From: an uncultured Coriobacteriaceae bacterium
GTDB lineage: Bacteria > Actinomycetota > Coriobacteriia > Coriobacteriales > Atopobiaceae
Reading direction: 5' to 3'
Length of the DNA stretch: 47,067 nucleotides
Assembly (NCBI GenBank): GCA_902788705.1
Contig: CADALE010000029.1
Span: forward strand, 1 to 47,067
A model generated the notes under the pieces. The model had not been told where the DNA came from, did no database searches, and worked only from the letters and a program-made list of their open reading frames with translations. Of this stretch, positions 1 through 8,965 are shown piece after piece; the first letter of the stretch is position 1; each line of letters begins with the position of its first letter. A program made the translations under genes and the position numbers.

Positions 1-47
1 CTGATGAAGGTCTCAATCGCCTTCGCCCTCTGCTCCGTGCTGAACAT
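1..47 (-). CDS. IS3-family-like transposase OrfA, N-terminal fragment
   Basis: Only the first 15 residues are visible, MFSTEQRAKAIETFI, running off the left edge. This opening resembles the first helix of the small helix-turn-helix OrfA proteins of IS3-type elements, where a similar (S/T)xEQRxxAIET stretch is common. The start is supported by an AGGAGG Shine-Dalgarno with good spacing. It runs opposite to every other gene here, as expected for an insertion. Family assignment rests on these few residues. Confidence 0.5.
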   Translation of the reverse strand, partial: MFSTEQRAKAIETFI

Positions 48-91
48 GCGGTACTCCTCCTTTTGCTATTTGGTCCAGGATTTCCACCGCA
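1..91 (-). mobile_element. End of an IS3-like insertion sequence
   Basis: The left edge reads on the minus strand as the start of a transposase gene with a very strong ribosome binding site (AAAAGGAGGAG, about 50-63) just before its ATG. Plus-strand NRPS coding sequence resumes at roughly 90-100, so the element boundary is probably near 85-95. On the plus strand the element would end in ...CCACCGCA, compatible with the CA-3' ends of IS3-family elements. The other end and any target duplication lie outside the window, so family and exact boundary are inferred. Confidence 0.55.
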
Positions 92-151
92 GTCCCGATC
101 AAGAGCCTGAAAGAGCTCAACAAGATCCCGTACTTCCTTGATGCATACGCC

Positions 152-3046
152 ATGTGGAACACCCTGGGCGGCAAGCAGGTCATGCTGGTTGACGACCACT
201 ACTACCAGGGCTGGACGCGCAAGGAGGTCGAGCAGCTCTCGGGCAAGGTGTACAACTACCTGCTGCAGCAGGGCATCGGCAAGGACGACTTCGTCATGCT
301 GTGCCTGCCGCGTGGCGTCCTTCCCGTCATCGCCATGATCGGCGTGTGGAAGGCCGGCGCCGCCTTCGTCACGGTGGAGGATGACTACGCCGCCGAGCGC
401 ATCGCCTTCATCAAGAAGGACTGCGGCTGCAAGCTCACCATCGACCTCGACCTTCTGGTCCAGATTCGCGACAACGTGAAGTACAAGCGCGGCTACGTGC
501 GCGCCGACGACCACGACGCCTGCTTCGCCATCTACACCTCCGGCTCGACGGGACGCCCCAAGGGCGTGGTGCACGAGTACGGCAACATCAAGCTCAACGC
601 GACGCTGCAGAACATCGACGTGCCCAAGGGCACGCGCGCCGCGCTCATCGCGCCGCTCAACTTCATCGCGTCCATCAAGATGGTGCTGGGCCTGCTGTAT
701 GCCCCCGCAACCCTCTACGTGGTGCCGTACTTCGTCGTGAAGAACCCCCGCAAGCTGATGGAGTACTTCCTTGAGTCGCAGATCAACCTCACCTTCCTCT
801 CGCCGTCCATGATCCGTGCCGTGGGCAACAACTTCGGTCCCTACCTCAAGGTCATCGAGACGGGCTCCGAGCCGGCCAACGGCATCTACCTCGACGGCAT
901 CAAGCTGGTCAACAACTACGCGATGAGCGAAGGCGCCTTCACGGTGTGCCAGTTCGAGATTGACCGCCCCTACGACGTGTGCCCGGTGGGCAAGCCGGCC
1001 GCCCCGTGCCTCGAGATCTCGCTGCTTGACGATGACGGCAACCCCGTCAAGCAGGGCGAGCAGGGCGAGATCTGCTTCCCGAACCCCTTCATGCGCGGCT
1101 ACATGAACATGCCCGAGCAGACGGCTGAGGCCCTGCGCGGCGGCCTCTACCACACCGGCGACCTTGGCTACCAAAACGAGGACGGCAACATCGTGCTGGT
1201 GGGCCGCTCCAACGAGATGATCAAGATCAACGGCAACCGCATCGAGCCCGCCGAGATCGAGGCGGCCTTCAAGCAGGTCACCGGCAAGGACTGGTGCGCG
1301 GCCAAGGGCTTCGAGGCGCCCGACCAGTCCTACGTGTGCGTCTACTACATGGGCGAGCTTGAGCAGACCGAGGAGGAGATCCGCTCCGGCATGGAGGAGC
1401 ACGTGCCGTACTACATGATCCCCTCCTTCTTCGTGCAGATCGAGCACGTGCCGCTGCTTGAGAACGGCAAGCTTGCGCGCAAGGAGCTTCCCGACCCGCG
1501 CGTCAAGCTTGAGCGCAAGGAGTACGTCGCGCCGCGCGACGAGCTCGAGCTCAGCCTATGCCATGCCTTCGAGCAGGTGCTGGGCGTGAAGAACATCGGC
1601 ATCACCGAGGACTTCTACGACCTGGGCGGCAGCTCCGTCAAGGCCATGCAGCTGCTGGCGATCATGGACCTGGGTTCGCTTTCCGCCGTCGACGTCTACC
1701 AGGGCCGCACGGTCGAGCAGATCGCGAACATCTACCGCGACAAGACCGAGGGCATGGAGAACCTCTCCGAGGAGGAGAAGGAGATGCGCGCCCGCCAGGA
1801 GCCGCGTCAGGTTCCCGTGGCCCAGCGCATGGTGATCGACGCCCAGCTGAACGCCCCCAAGAAGCCGATGTGGATCGTGCCGTTCCTCGTGTCGTTCGGC
1901 CCCGACGCCGACGCCGAGGCCCTGCGCGACGCAGCGGAGGCGACGTCCATCAACCACCCCATCTTCTCGACCGTCTTCGAGTTTGGCGAGGACTTCGAGC
2001 TGCAGCAGCGCTACGACGAGTCGAAGCGCGTGCCCATCGAGCTGGAGGTCATGACCGACGCCGAGTTCGAGGAGCTGAGGAACAGCCCGCTGACCACCAT
2101 GAGGCTCATCGGACAGCCCATGGTGAAGCTGCGCGTCATCAAGACCGATTCCAACGTGTACGTGATGTTCGTGTTCCACCACATCGTGATGGACGGCTCG
2201 AGCGTGCACCTGATCGCTGCCTCGCTGCTGCGTGCCTACATGGGTCTCGACCTCGAGCTGGATACGTACTTCTCGTATCTGGAGGACGAGGAGCGCCTGT
2301 CCAGCACGAGCGCCTACGTGGATGCGTACCGCTACTATCGCGACAACTACGAGGGCGTGGACTGGTGCCGCGTCATCGAGCCGGATAAGGCCGAGGCGGG
2401 CAACACCTCTGCCTTCATCCCGATTCCCACCGCGATGACGCCGGCGAACCTTGCCGCGATGGAGAAGCGCTGCGGCATCACGGCCAACGGCTTCGTCAAC
2501 GCGATGGCCTCGCTGGCCCTCGCCAAGATGAGCGGCAAGAGCGACGTCGTGACCGCCATCACCTTCCACAACCGCGTCGACGAGCGCCGCAAGCATGCGG
2601 GCGGCATGCTGTTCCGCTTCCTGCCGCTGGGCGTGCACTTCGACCAGGTGGAGACCTTGGCCGACCTGTATGCCACGATGAACGAGCAGACCCAGGGTGC
2701 CATCGCGCACAGCACCTACAACTGGCTGAGCGACACCGAGAACACCTACATGAACGACATCTTCGCCGTGATCTACGAGACGGCGGCCATCAACGACACC
2801 TCCGGGCTCGCGATGATCGGCGCCCAGATGGAGACGATGAACTCCGCGAACGAGGCCGCCATCAGGCGCAACTCGCTCCAGCTCTTCGAGACCGAGGATA
2901 GCATCACCGTGCTGCTGTACTACATGGCCTCGATCTACTCCGAGGAGCGCATCAACGAGTTCGCGCGCGTCTTCGCAGGCTACGTCGACTCGCTCGTAGA
3001 CGTGGCCGATCCGTCTCAGGTGAAGGTCGCCGACCTGCTCGCATAG
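152..3046 (+). CDS. NRPS-like protein, A-T-C, 5' end lost at an IS junction
   Basis: A 964-residue remnant of a nonribosomal peptide synthetase-type protein. The adenylation domain covers residues ~1-440: YTSGSTGRPKG at ~127, YHTGD, then NGKLARKELP near its end. A carrier domain follows, with LGGSS and the phosphopantetheine serine at S495. The last ~370 residues form a condensation-like domain with HHIVMDG at 676-682. Activity expected: activate an amino or aryl acid, tether it and condense it; the substrate cannot be read. Codons immediately upstream of ATG 152 stay open and homologous-looking (KSLKELNKIPYFLDAYA) back to ~95, then run into IS sequence with a stop at 41-43. The natural start, and perhaps an upstream module, is therefore lost or lies beyond the element. 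Whether the remnant is translated is unknown; there is no good Shine-Dalgarno before 152. The ABC exporter genes downstream suggest product export. Confidence 0.85.
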   Translation: MWNTLGGKQVMLVDDHYYQGWTRKEVEQLSGKVYNYLLQQGIGKDDFVMLCLPRGVLPVIAMIGVWKAGAAFVTVEDDYAAERIAFIKKDCGCKLTIDLDLLVQIRDNVKYKRGYVRADDHDACFAIYTSGSTGRPKGVVHEYGNIKLNATLQNIDVPKGTRAALIAPLNFIASIKMVLGLLYAPATLYVVPYFVVKNPRKLMEYFLESQINLTFLSPSMIRAVGNNFGPYLKVIETGSEPANGIYLDGIKLVNNYAMSEGAFTVCQFEIDRPYDVCPVGKPAAPCLEISLLDDDGNPVKQGEQGEICFPNPFMRGYMNMPEQTAEALRGGLYHTGDLGYQNEDGNIVLVGRSNEMIKINGNRIEPAEIEAAFKQVTGKDWCAAKGFEAPDQSYVCVYYMGELEQTEEEIRSGMEEHVPYYMIPSFFVQIEHVPLLENGKLARKELPDPRVKLERKEYVAPRDELELSLCHAFEQVLGVKNIGITEDFYDLGGSSVKAMQLLAIMDLGSLSAVDVYQGRTVEQIANIYRDKTEGMENLSEEEKEMRARQEPRQVPVAQRMVIDAQLNAPKKPMWIVPFLVSFGPDADAEALRDAAEATSINHPIFSTVFEFGEDFELQQRYDESKRVPIELEVMTDAEFEELRNSPLTTMRLIGQPMVKLRVIKTDSNVYVMFVFHHIVMDGSSVHLIAASLLRAYMGLDLELDTYFSYLEDEERLSSTSAYVDAYRYYRDNYEGVDWCRVIEPDKAEAGNTSAFIPIPTAMTPANLAAMEKRCGITANGFVNAMASLALAKMSGKSDVVTAITFHNRVDERRKHAGGMLFRFLPLGVHFDQVETLADLYATMNEQTQGAIAHSTYNWLSDTENTYMNDIFAVIYETAAINDTSGLAMIGAQMETMNSANEAAIRRNSLQLFETEDSITVLLYYMASIYSEERINEFARVFAGYVDSLVDVADPSQVKVADLLA

Positions 3047-3060
3047 TTCCGTACGTCATC

Positions 3061-3093
3061 GCGCGTGCGCCCGATACCCTCGGGCGCACGCGC
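3061..3093 (+). terminator. Strong hairpin terminator after the NRPS gene
   Basis: A 14-bp perfect stem (GCGCGTGCGCCCGA paired with its complement) with a 5-nt loop, followed by CTCTGTG, so the T tract is weak. It separates the NRPS-like gene from the ABC transporter genes. Confidence 0.7.
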
Positions 3094-3131
3094 CTCTGTG
3101 CCCTTGGCCCTTCAAGAAAGGACTCTCCACC

Positions 3132-4352
3132 ATGGACCCCTCCGTCGTCAAAGCCTATCGTGCGCTTCACGAGGCGCAGAACGCCATCAGTCGCGCACAG
3201 ACGCTTGACGAGGCGCTTCAGGAAGGCCTCAAGACCATCATCGGCAACTGCGCGGCAGAGTCGGGCGTGATCTGGTACGCCGACGGGCAGGCAGGCAACG
3301 CGCTGCGCCCCTTCTTCTGGGTGTGCTCGACCGACCTCACCTCGTGCTCGCACGTGCCCGGCGAGGGTTCGGTGGGGCGCGTCTTCCAGTCGCAGCGGGC
3401 CGAGCGCTACCTCACCTTTACCGAGGGTGACGACCCCTGGACGGTGCGGGACTTCGCCGGCATCGACGTGACTGCCATGATCTGCGTGCCCTTCTCGGCC
3501 GGCGAGCGCGAGCTGGGCTGCATCCAGTTCATCAACAAGGCCGACGGCAGCGCCTTCACCGCGGAGGAGGCCGACGTCTGCGAGATGATGGCCCTGCTCG
3601 CGGGCATGGCGCTTGACGACAACGAGAACCTCCTGCCCATGTGGAAGCCGGGGCGCACCATCATCGAGGTGCGCGACGTCACGCGCGAGTTCCAGAACGG
3701 CGACACCGTGACCAAGGTTCTGAAGGGCGTCAACCTCGACGTGTACGAGGGCGAGTTCCTCGTGCTTCTGGGCGAGAGCGGCTGCGGCAAGTCCACGCTG
3801 CTCAACATCCTGGGCGGCATGGACCATCCCACCAGTGGCTCGTTCAAGTATATGGGCCAGGAGTTCGCGAACGCCGACCAGAAGACCCTCACCGAGTATC
3901 GCCGTGACAACGTGGGCTTCATCTTCCAGAGCTACAACCTCATGCCCAACCTCAACGCCCAGCAGAACCTCGAGCTCATCGCCAGCCTGGTGCCCAACCC
4001 CATGGACGCCGTCGAGGCGCTGAGGATCGTGAACCTGGCCGGGCGCGAGCACAACTACCCTTCGATGATGTCTGGCGGACAGCAGCAGCGCGTCTCCATC
4101 GCCCGCGCCCTCATGAAGCGCCCGAGCATCATCATGGCCGACGAGCCCACCGCCGCCCTGGACTACACCACCTCCATCGAGGTGCTGAGCGTGATGGAGC
4201 GCATCATCGCCGAGGGAACCACCATGATCATGGTCACGCACAACGAGGAGATCTGCCGCATGGCCGACCGCGTGGTGCGCATGCGCAACGGCCGCATGGA
4301 CGAAGTGACCGTCAACCGTCGCAAGGCCCACGCGACCGACCTGGTGTGGTAG
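3132..4352 (+). CDS. GAF domain-ABC transporter ATPase fusion
   Basis: A 406-residue protein. Residues ~15-160 look like a GAF sensor domain (predicted small-molecule or signal binding). Residues ~175-400 are a MacB/LolD-type ABC ATPase: Walker [10 protein letters not shown] at 214-222, Q-loop near FQSYNLMPN, signature MSGGQQQR ~312, Walker B IIMADEPT ~333, H-loop MVTHNEE ~366. The ATPase should energise the FtsX-type permease that starts 10 nt after its stop. ABC ATPases of this class normally lack a GAF domain, so the fusion suggests ligand-gated transport or signalling. Start ATG is preceded by AAAGGAC at good spacing. It lies 85 nt after the NRPS gene and its terminator. Confidence 0.88.
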   Translation: MDPSVVKAYRALHEAQNAISRAQTLDEALQEGLKTIIGNCAAESGVIWYADGQAGNALRPFFWVCSTDLTSCSHVPGEGSVGRVFQSQRAERYLTFTEGDDPWTVRDFAGIDVTAMICVPFSAGERELGCIQFINKADGSAFTAEEADVCEMMALLAGMALDDNENLLPMWKPGRTIIEVRDVTREFQNGDTVTKVLKGVNLDVYEGEFLVLLGESGCGKSTLLNILGGMDHPTSGSFKYMGQEFANADQKTLTEYRRDNVGFIFQSYNLMPNLNAQQNLELIASLVPNPMDAVEALRIVNLAGREHNYPSMMSGGQQQRVSIARALMKRPSIIMADEPTAALDYTTSIEVLSVMERIIAEGTTMIMVTHNEEICRMADRVVRMRNGRMDEVTVNRRKAHATDLVW

Positions 4353-4362
4353 GGGGCCATAG

Positions 4363-7300
4363 ATGAAGCGCATCCGCATCGAAGAGCTGCTAGCCGAGGT
4401 AAAGGCGAACATCGTTCCCTTCTTCTCGGTGTGCATGTTCGTGTGCCTGGGCATTGGCCTGTTCCTTGGAATCCAGTGGGGCAGCGTGGCCATGTCGCGG
4501 GCGGTGGAGGAAGTCTTCGAGTCGGGCAGCATGCACGACATCGAGGTGCAGTTTCCCTACGGGCTTACGCGCGACGACCTTGACCAGCTTGCGGCCATCG
4601 ACGGCGTGAGCGCTGTGGAGGCCGGCTACGTAAGCTACCAGACCATGCTGGCCGGCGACGCCCGCTACGTGCTGAAGTTCCAGGGGCTGACGGAGAGCCT
4701 TGACCAGCCCATCAACGTGGAGGGCACCCTGCCCGCCAAGCCCAACGAGGTGGCGCTCCTGGGCTTCTGGGCCGAGGAGCATGGCGTGGAGGTTGGCGAC
4801 ACGGTCGTGCTGAAGCACGACGCCAAGGAGACGGCCGGTGACGATGACCAGGCCGACGCCGACGGCATGGCCTACCTCAACGCCGACCGCTTCGTGGTGA
4901 CGGCCCTCGTGGAGCACCCGTCCTACTTGAGCACCGTCACGGGCTCGCTTGGCGTGGCAAGCATCGGCACGGGCAGCATCGACTGCGTTGCCTTCGTGAC
5001 GTCGGACGCCTTTGACGCCGACGCCTTCGAGGACGGCTATCCCGTGGCCTACCTGCGCTGCGATGGCCTGCGCGACTCCAACACCTTCACGGCCGGCTAC
5101 CAGCAGGCGTCGAACGCCATCGTCCAGCAGGTGAGCGAGCTGGGCGGCAAGCTGGGCAGCAACCGCTACCACGCCCTGCGTGACGAGGCGCAAGGCAAGG
5201 TGGACGACGCCACCGAGCAGATCTCGGACGCCGAGGGGCAGCTTGCCGATGCCGAGGACCAGATCAGCGACGGCGCAAGGCAGATTGCCGAGGGCGAGCA
5301 GGAGCTAGCCGACGCCCAGGTGCAGCTGGCCGACGGCAGGGAGCAGCTGTCCGACGCCGAAAGCCAGCTGGTGTCGGGACAGCAGCAGATTGACGACGCG
5401 CGCTTTGCCGCCCAGACCGAGCGCGAGAAGGCCGAGGCCCAGCTTGCCGATGCCCGTGCGCAGCTGGACGAGGCCCAGGCCGCCTACGACGAGAAGGAGG
5501 CCGAGTACAACGAGGCGAAGGGCAAATACGACGAAGCCGTCACGCGCTTTGACACGGTGAGCGGCAACTACGACCAGCTCCTGGAGGATTACGAGGCGCT
5601 CCACGAGCAGTCGGAGCGCAACGAGCCCAACGAGAGCGAGATGGCCCTTGACCAGGCGATTAGCGACTATACGAACGACAAGGCTGCGCTTGACAGCTTT
5701 ATTGAGGAGGCCGAGGCTGCGGGCGACAAGGGCACAGGCGACGAGGGCACGGACGGCGACGCCGCGGACGCCGAGGGCAGCGCAGCTGACGCCGAGGGCA
5801 GCGCCGCGGACGCCGAAGGCGCCGAGGGCAGCGCCGCGGACGCCGAAGGCGTCGAGGGCAACGCCGCGGACGCCGAGGGCAGCGCCGCGGACGCCGAAGG
5901 CGTCGAGGGCAACGCCGCTGACGCCGAGGACAACGCAGCTGATGCCGAAGGTGCCGAGGGCGAGGAAGGCGAAGAGGAGATCGACTACGACCAGCTCATC
6001 GCCGAGTTCACGGATCGCGTTGAGGAAGACAGCAAGGCCATCGACACCGCCTACGCCGCCTTCGCGAAGGAATACGGCGACGGCAAGAGCCACTACGAGT
6101 CCTTCATGGACAACGCGCGTATCGTTGCCGCTGCCTACGACATCGACCTCGACGAGGCGCTCAAAGCGATCGCCGAGGCGCAGGGCGTGGAGTATAACGA
6201 CGAGCCCCTGCCCGAGCTCATCGAGCCAAACGCCGAGCGCACCAACCTCAAGAAGGTGCTTGGCCGCGCCGAGAAGGCGACCTCGGACCTCAACCAGAGG
6301 CGCTACTATGTCGAGTGGGCCATGCAATACGACGAGGTCGAGGTAGGCGGCAAGTACTACAAGCTCACCGAGCTGCGTCAGGGCATTGCCGACGCTGGTA
6401 AGGCGCTTGACGACGCCAAGGCCGAGCTTGACGCGGCCAAGGCCGAGCTCGACGCGGGCTGGGCCGCCTACTATGCCGCCAGCGACGAGCTTGACCGCAA
6501 GGTGGCGGAGGGCAACGCGCAGATCGACGCCGCCCAAGCGCAGCTGGACGCCAGCTGGGACGAGTACTACGCCGCTAGGGCCACCTACGAGCAGAAGCTT
6601 GCCGAGTACGAGAGCGGCCAGGTGGACCTCGCCCAGGCCAAGGTTGACCTCGAGAAGGCTCGGACCGAGCTGCAGGAGAAGCGTGCCGAGCTGGAGGACG
6701 CCAAAGTGAAGCTGGCCGAGGCCAGGGAGTCGCTCGACGACATGCGCGAGTACGAGTGGCTCGTCTTCCCGCGCCTGGAGAACGGCGGCGCGCAGAGCAT
6801 CGACACCATCACCACCATGATGGGCAACGTGCGCTGGGCAATGGCGCTGCTGTTCGTGCTCGTTGGCCTCTTCGTGTGCTACTCCGCCGTGTCGCGCCTG
6901 GTGAACGACCAGATTCGCCAGGTTGGCACCAAGAAGGCCCTCGGCTTCCGCGAGGGCGAGATCTCTACGCTCTACCTCTCGTTCTCTGGCCTGGCCGTGC
7001 TCGTGGGCACGTTCCTTGCGGGCTTCCTGGCGGTGTTTGTGGTGGAGGGCATCATGAACCCGGCCTCCGCTGACCCCTTCACGCTGCCCAACTTCCCGCC
7101 GTACTTCAGCCTGCCCGAGCTGCTGGTGGGCGGCGGCATCGAGTTGGCGCTCATCCTGCTTTCCACGTGGCTGGCCACGCACGGGCTGCTCAGGCGAAAC
7201 GCCGTCGAGCTGCTGAACGGCGGCCAGACGGCAAGTGCCAAGGAGCACTTCTGGGAGCGCACGAAGCTTTGGAAGGGCATGTCGCTCTTCTCGCAGACGG

Positions 7301-8406
7301 TGGTGAACAACTGCGTCAACGACACGCGGCGCGTGCTGGCCACGCTCATCGGCGTGGCGGGCTGCACGGCGCTCATCGTGTGCGCGGTCACGCTGTCGAT
7401 GAACGTCTCGCAAAGCATCAAGCGCCACTACGAGGCCATCTACGACTTCGACACCCTTGTCTACCTTGACACCGACGTTGACGGGGCCGATGAGGCCGTA
7501 GGCGCGAAGCTGGACGAGCTGGGCCTGTCCAGCGCGCCTGTGCACGTCGAGACGCTGCAGGTTCGCCAGCCTAACGGATACCGCTCTAGCACCACGCTCT
7601 TCGTCCCGACCGACGAGGCTGCCTTCGCCGAGCGCTATCACCTGCTGCCCAGCGCTGGCGGTGAGGCCGACTTGGCCGAGGACGGCATCTGGGTCTCGGC
7701 GGCCTACGCCGACCACATGGGCGTGGGTGTGGGCGACACGGTCACCGTGACCGAGGGCACCGGGCAGACGCACGAGTTTGTCGTGGCCGGGGTCTTCGAG
7801 TACCACGTGCTGCGCAACGAGTTCGTGCTCAGCCGTGCGGAGTATCGCACCTCCTTCGGCGCCGAGCCCGAGGCCAACGTGCTGATGGTGGAGCGTGGCG
7901 ACATGGACGTCGACAGCCTGCGCGGCGCGCTTGCCAGTACCGACGGTTACGGCGCCCTGAAGGACGACTACGCCGATACGCACTACGCCTTTGACGAGCT
8001 GGCAAACCTGCTGAACACCGTCGTGCTGGTGTACCTGCTGCTCTCGGCGCTCATGGCCATCGTGGTTCTGCTGAACCTCGACATCATGTTCGTCGACGAG
8101 AAGAAGCGCGAGCTCATCGTGCTCATGATCAACGGCTTCTCGGTGGGCGACGCGAAGGCCTACATCTACCGTGACTCCATCGCGCTCACCGTGGTGGGCA
8201 TCATCGTGGGCGTGATCTTCGGCGCGGTGATGGGCGGCATCACGGTGAGGGCGCTCGAGCCCAGCTACGGGTCGTTCATCAGCTCGTTCAACCCGGTTGC
8301 GGCGCTGGTGGGCATCGTGGGGGCATCGGTCTTCTCGGCAGCCGTGCTGCTCTACGCGCTGCGCAGGATCCCGCGCTTCGACCTTACCGACATCAACCGC
8401 TTCTAG
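4363..8406 (+). CDS. Giant FtsX-type ABC permease with coiled-coil insert
   Basis: 1347 residues. One membrane segment at ~17-38 is followed by an extracytoplasmic region. A very long Ala/Glu/Asp/Gln-rich coiled coil (~280-810) is interrupted at ~464-533 by a low-complexity repeat. Further membrane segments are predicted near 822-842, 867-890, 917-938, 988-1008, 1216-1240, 1272-1295 and 1309-1330, in the FtsX arrangement of two membrane blocks around a second external domain. The family moves or extracts lipids, lipoproteins or peptides, or transmits force to envelope enzymes. It is cotranscribed with the GAF-ABC ATPase 10 nt upstream. Export of the NRPS product is plausible from position only. 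Its length is about three times that of ordinary FtsX permeases because of the coiled coil, which might span the thick cell wall. Confidence 0.85.
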   Translation: MKRIRIEELLAEVKANIVPFFSVCMFVCLGIGLFLGIQWGSVAMSRAVEEVFESGSMHDIEVQFPYGLTRDDLDQLAAIDGVSAVEAGYVSYQTMLAGDARYVLKFQGLTESLDQPINVEGTLPAKPNEVALLGFWAEEHGVEVGDTVVLKHDAKETAGDDDQADADGMAYLNADRFVVTALVEHPSYLSTVTGSLGVASIGTGSIDCVAFVTSDAFDADAFEDGYPVAYLRCDGLRDSNTFTAGYQQASNAIVQQVSELGGKLGSNRYHALRDEAQGKVDDATEQISDAEGQLADAEDQISDGARQIAEGEQELADAQVQLADGREQLSDAESQLVSGQQQIDDARFAAQTEREKAEAQLADARAQLDEAQAAYDEKEAEYNEAKGKYDEAVTRFDTVSGNYDQLLEDYEALHEQSERNEPNESEMALDQAISDYTNDKAALDSFIEEAEAAGDKGTGDEGTDGDAADAEGSAADAEGSAADAEGAEGSAADAEGVEGNAADAEGSAADAEGVEGNAADAEDNAADAEGAEGEEGEEEIDYDQLIAEFTDRVEEDSKAIDTAYAAFAKEYGDGKSHYESFMDNARIVAAAYDIDLDEALKAIAEAQGVEYNDEPLPELIEPNAERTNLKKVLGRAEKATSDLNQRRYYVEWAMQYDEVEVGGKYYKLTELRQGIADAGKALDDAKAELDAAKAELDAGWAAYYAASDELDRKVAEGNAQIDAAQAQLDASWDEYYAARATYEQKLAEYESGQVDLAQAKVDLEKARTELQEKRAELEDAKVKLAEARESLDDMREYEWLVFPRLENGGAQSIDTITTMMGNVRWAMALLFVLVGLFVCYSAVSRLVNDQIRQVGTKKALGFREGEISTLYLSFSGLAVLVGTFLAGFLAVFVVEGIMNPASADPFTLPNFPPYFSLPELLVGGGIELALILLSTWLATHGLLRRNAVELLNGGQTASAKEHFWERTKLWKGMSLFSQTVVNNCVNDTRRVLATLIGVAGCTALIVCAVTLSMNVSQSIKRHYEAIYDFDTLVYLDTDVDGADEAVGAKLDELGLSSAPVHVETLQVRQPNGYRSSTTLFVPTDEAAFAERYHLLPSAGGEADLAEDGIWVSAAYADHMGVGVGDTVTVTEGTGQTHEFVVAGVFEYHVLRNEFVLSRAEYRTSFGAEPEANVLMVERGDMDVDSLRGALASTDGYGALKDDYADTHYAFDELANLLNTVVLVYLLLSALMAIVVLLNLDIMFVDEKKRELIVLMINGFSVGDAKAYIYRDSIALTVVGIIVGVIFGAVMGGITVRALEPSYGSFISSFNPVAALVGIVGASVFSAAVLLYALRRIPRFDLTDINRF
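5755..5960 (+). repeat. In-frame minisatellite encoding DAEGSAADAEG-type repeats
   Basis: Tandem, slightly diverged copies of a Gly/Ser/Asn-Ala-Ala-Asp-Ala-Glu-Gly unit, with a longer form adding Val-Glu-Gly or Ala-Glu-Gly, inside the coiled-coil region of the permease. The DNA is a near-perfect GCC/GAG/GAC repeat, so copy number probably varies between strains. The reading frame is kept because units are multiples of 3 nt. Confidence 0.85.
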
Positions 8407-8411
8407 AGCTA

Positions 8412-8447
8412 GCGGACGCCCTTCCGCCCCCAGGCTCCCGCGTCCTT
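8412..8447 (+). terminator. Possible terminator after the permease gene
   Basis: GGACGC ... GCGTCC stem with a long (~24-nt) loop, followed by TTTCC, six bases after the permease stop codon. The stem is short, so this is tentative. Confidence 0.35.
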
Positions 8448-8462
8448 TCCATACTGCATCGA

Positions 8463-8811
8463 ATGTCGGGAGTGTGGCGTGCGTGCCGCACTCCCGACAT
8501 TCTTGCCACGCCAGGTGTCGGGTTCGCAGCACCCGTGCGACACTTCCGACACTTTTGTCGCGCTGGGCGTTGGTTTCGTTGTACCTGCGCCACACTTCCG
8601 ACATCCGGGGGCGTCCAGATGTCGGAACCGCAGCACCCGTGCGACACTTCCGACATCCACGGGCGTCCAGATGTCGGAACCGCAGCACCCGTGCGACACT
8701 TCCGACATCCACGAGCGTCCAGATGTCGGAACCGTTGCACCCGCGCGCACTTCCGACATCCACGGGTGTCCAGATGTCGGAACCGCAGCATACCAGCCAC
8801 ACTTCCGACAT
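8463..8811 (+). repeat. 52-bp phased hairpin array 1 (7 units)
   Basis: Units begin at 8463, 8515, 8567 (degenerate), 8619, 8671, 8723 and 8773: five steps of exactly 52 and a last step of 50. Each good unit is ATGTCGGAA, ~20 nt, TTCCGACAT, then a ~14-nt linker, so every unit can form a hairpin with a 7-9 bp stem. Linkers such as CCACGGGCGTCCAG recur within the array. It fills the gap between the permease and clpC; the remaining bases 8812-8965 should hold the clpC promoter, with no clear -35/-10 pair. Confidence 0.9.
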
Positions 8812-8965
8812 GGCGGCGGCAGGACAGCGGGCCCGCCACCTCGCACCACGGTTTTTTCAGACGATGGCCTACGGAGCGCATAGCGCGGCGCAAACGTGGG
8901 TACAGTCACAGGGTATAGAAAACCTAAGTGCATATGACGCAAGCCACTTGCAGACGGAGTCGCGA

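Noticed and set aside
8297..8965. 223-codon N-terminal extension of ClpC
   Set aside because: It runs through the permease end and array 1; the Clp-N domain begins at ATG 8966.
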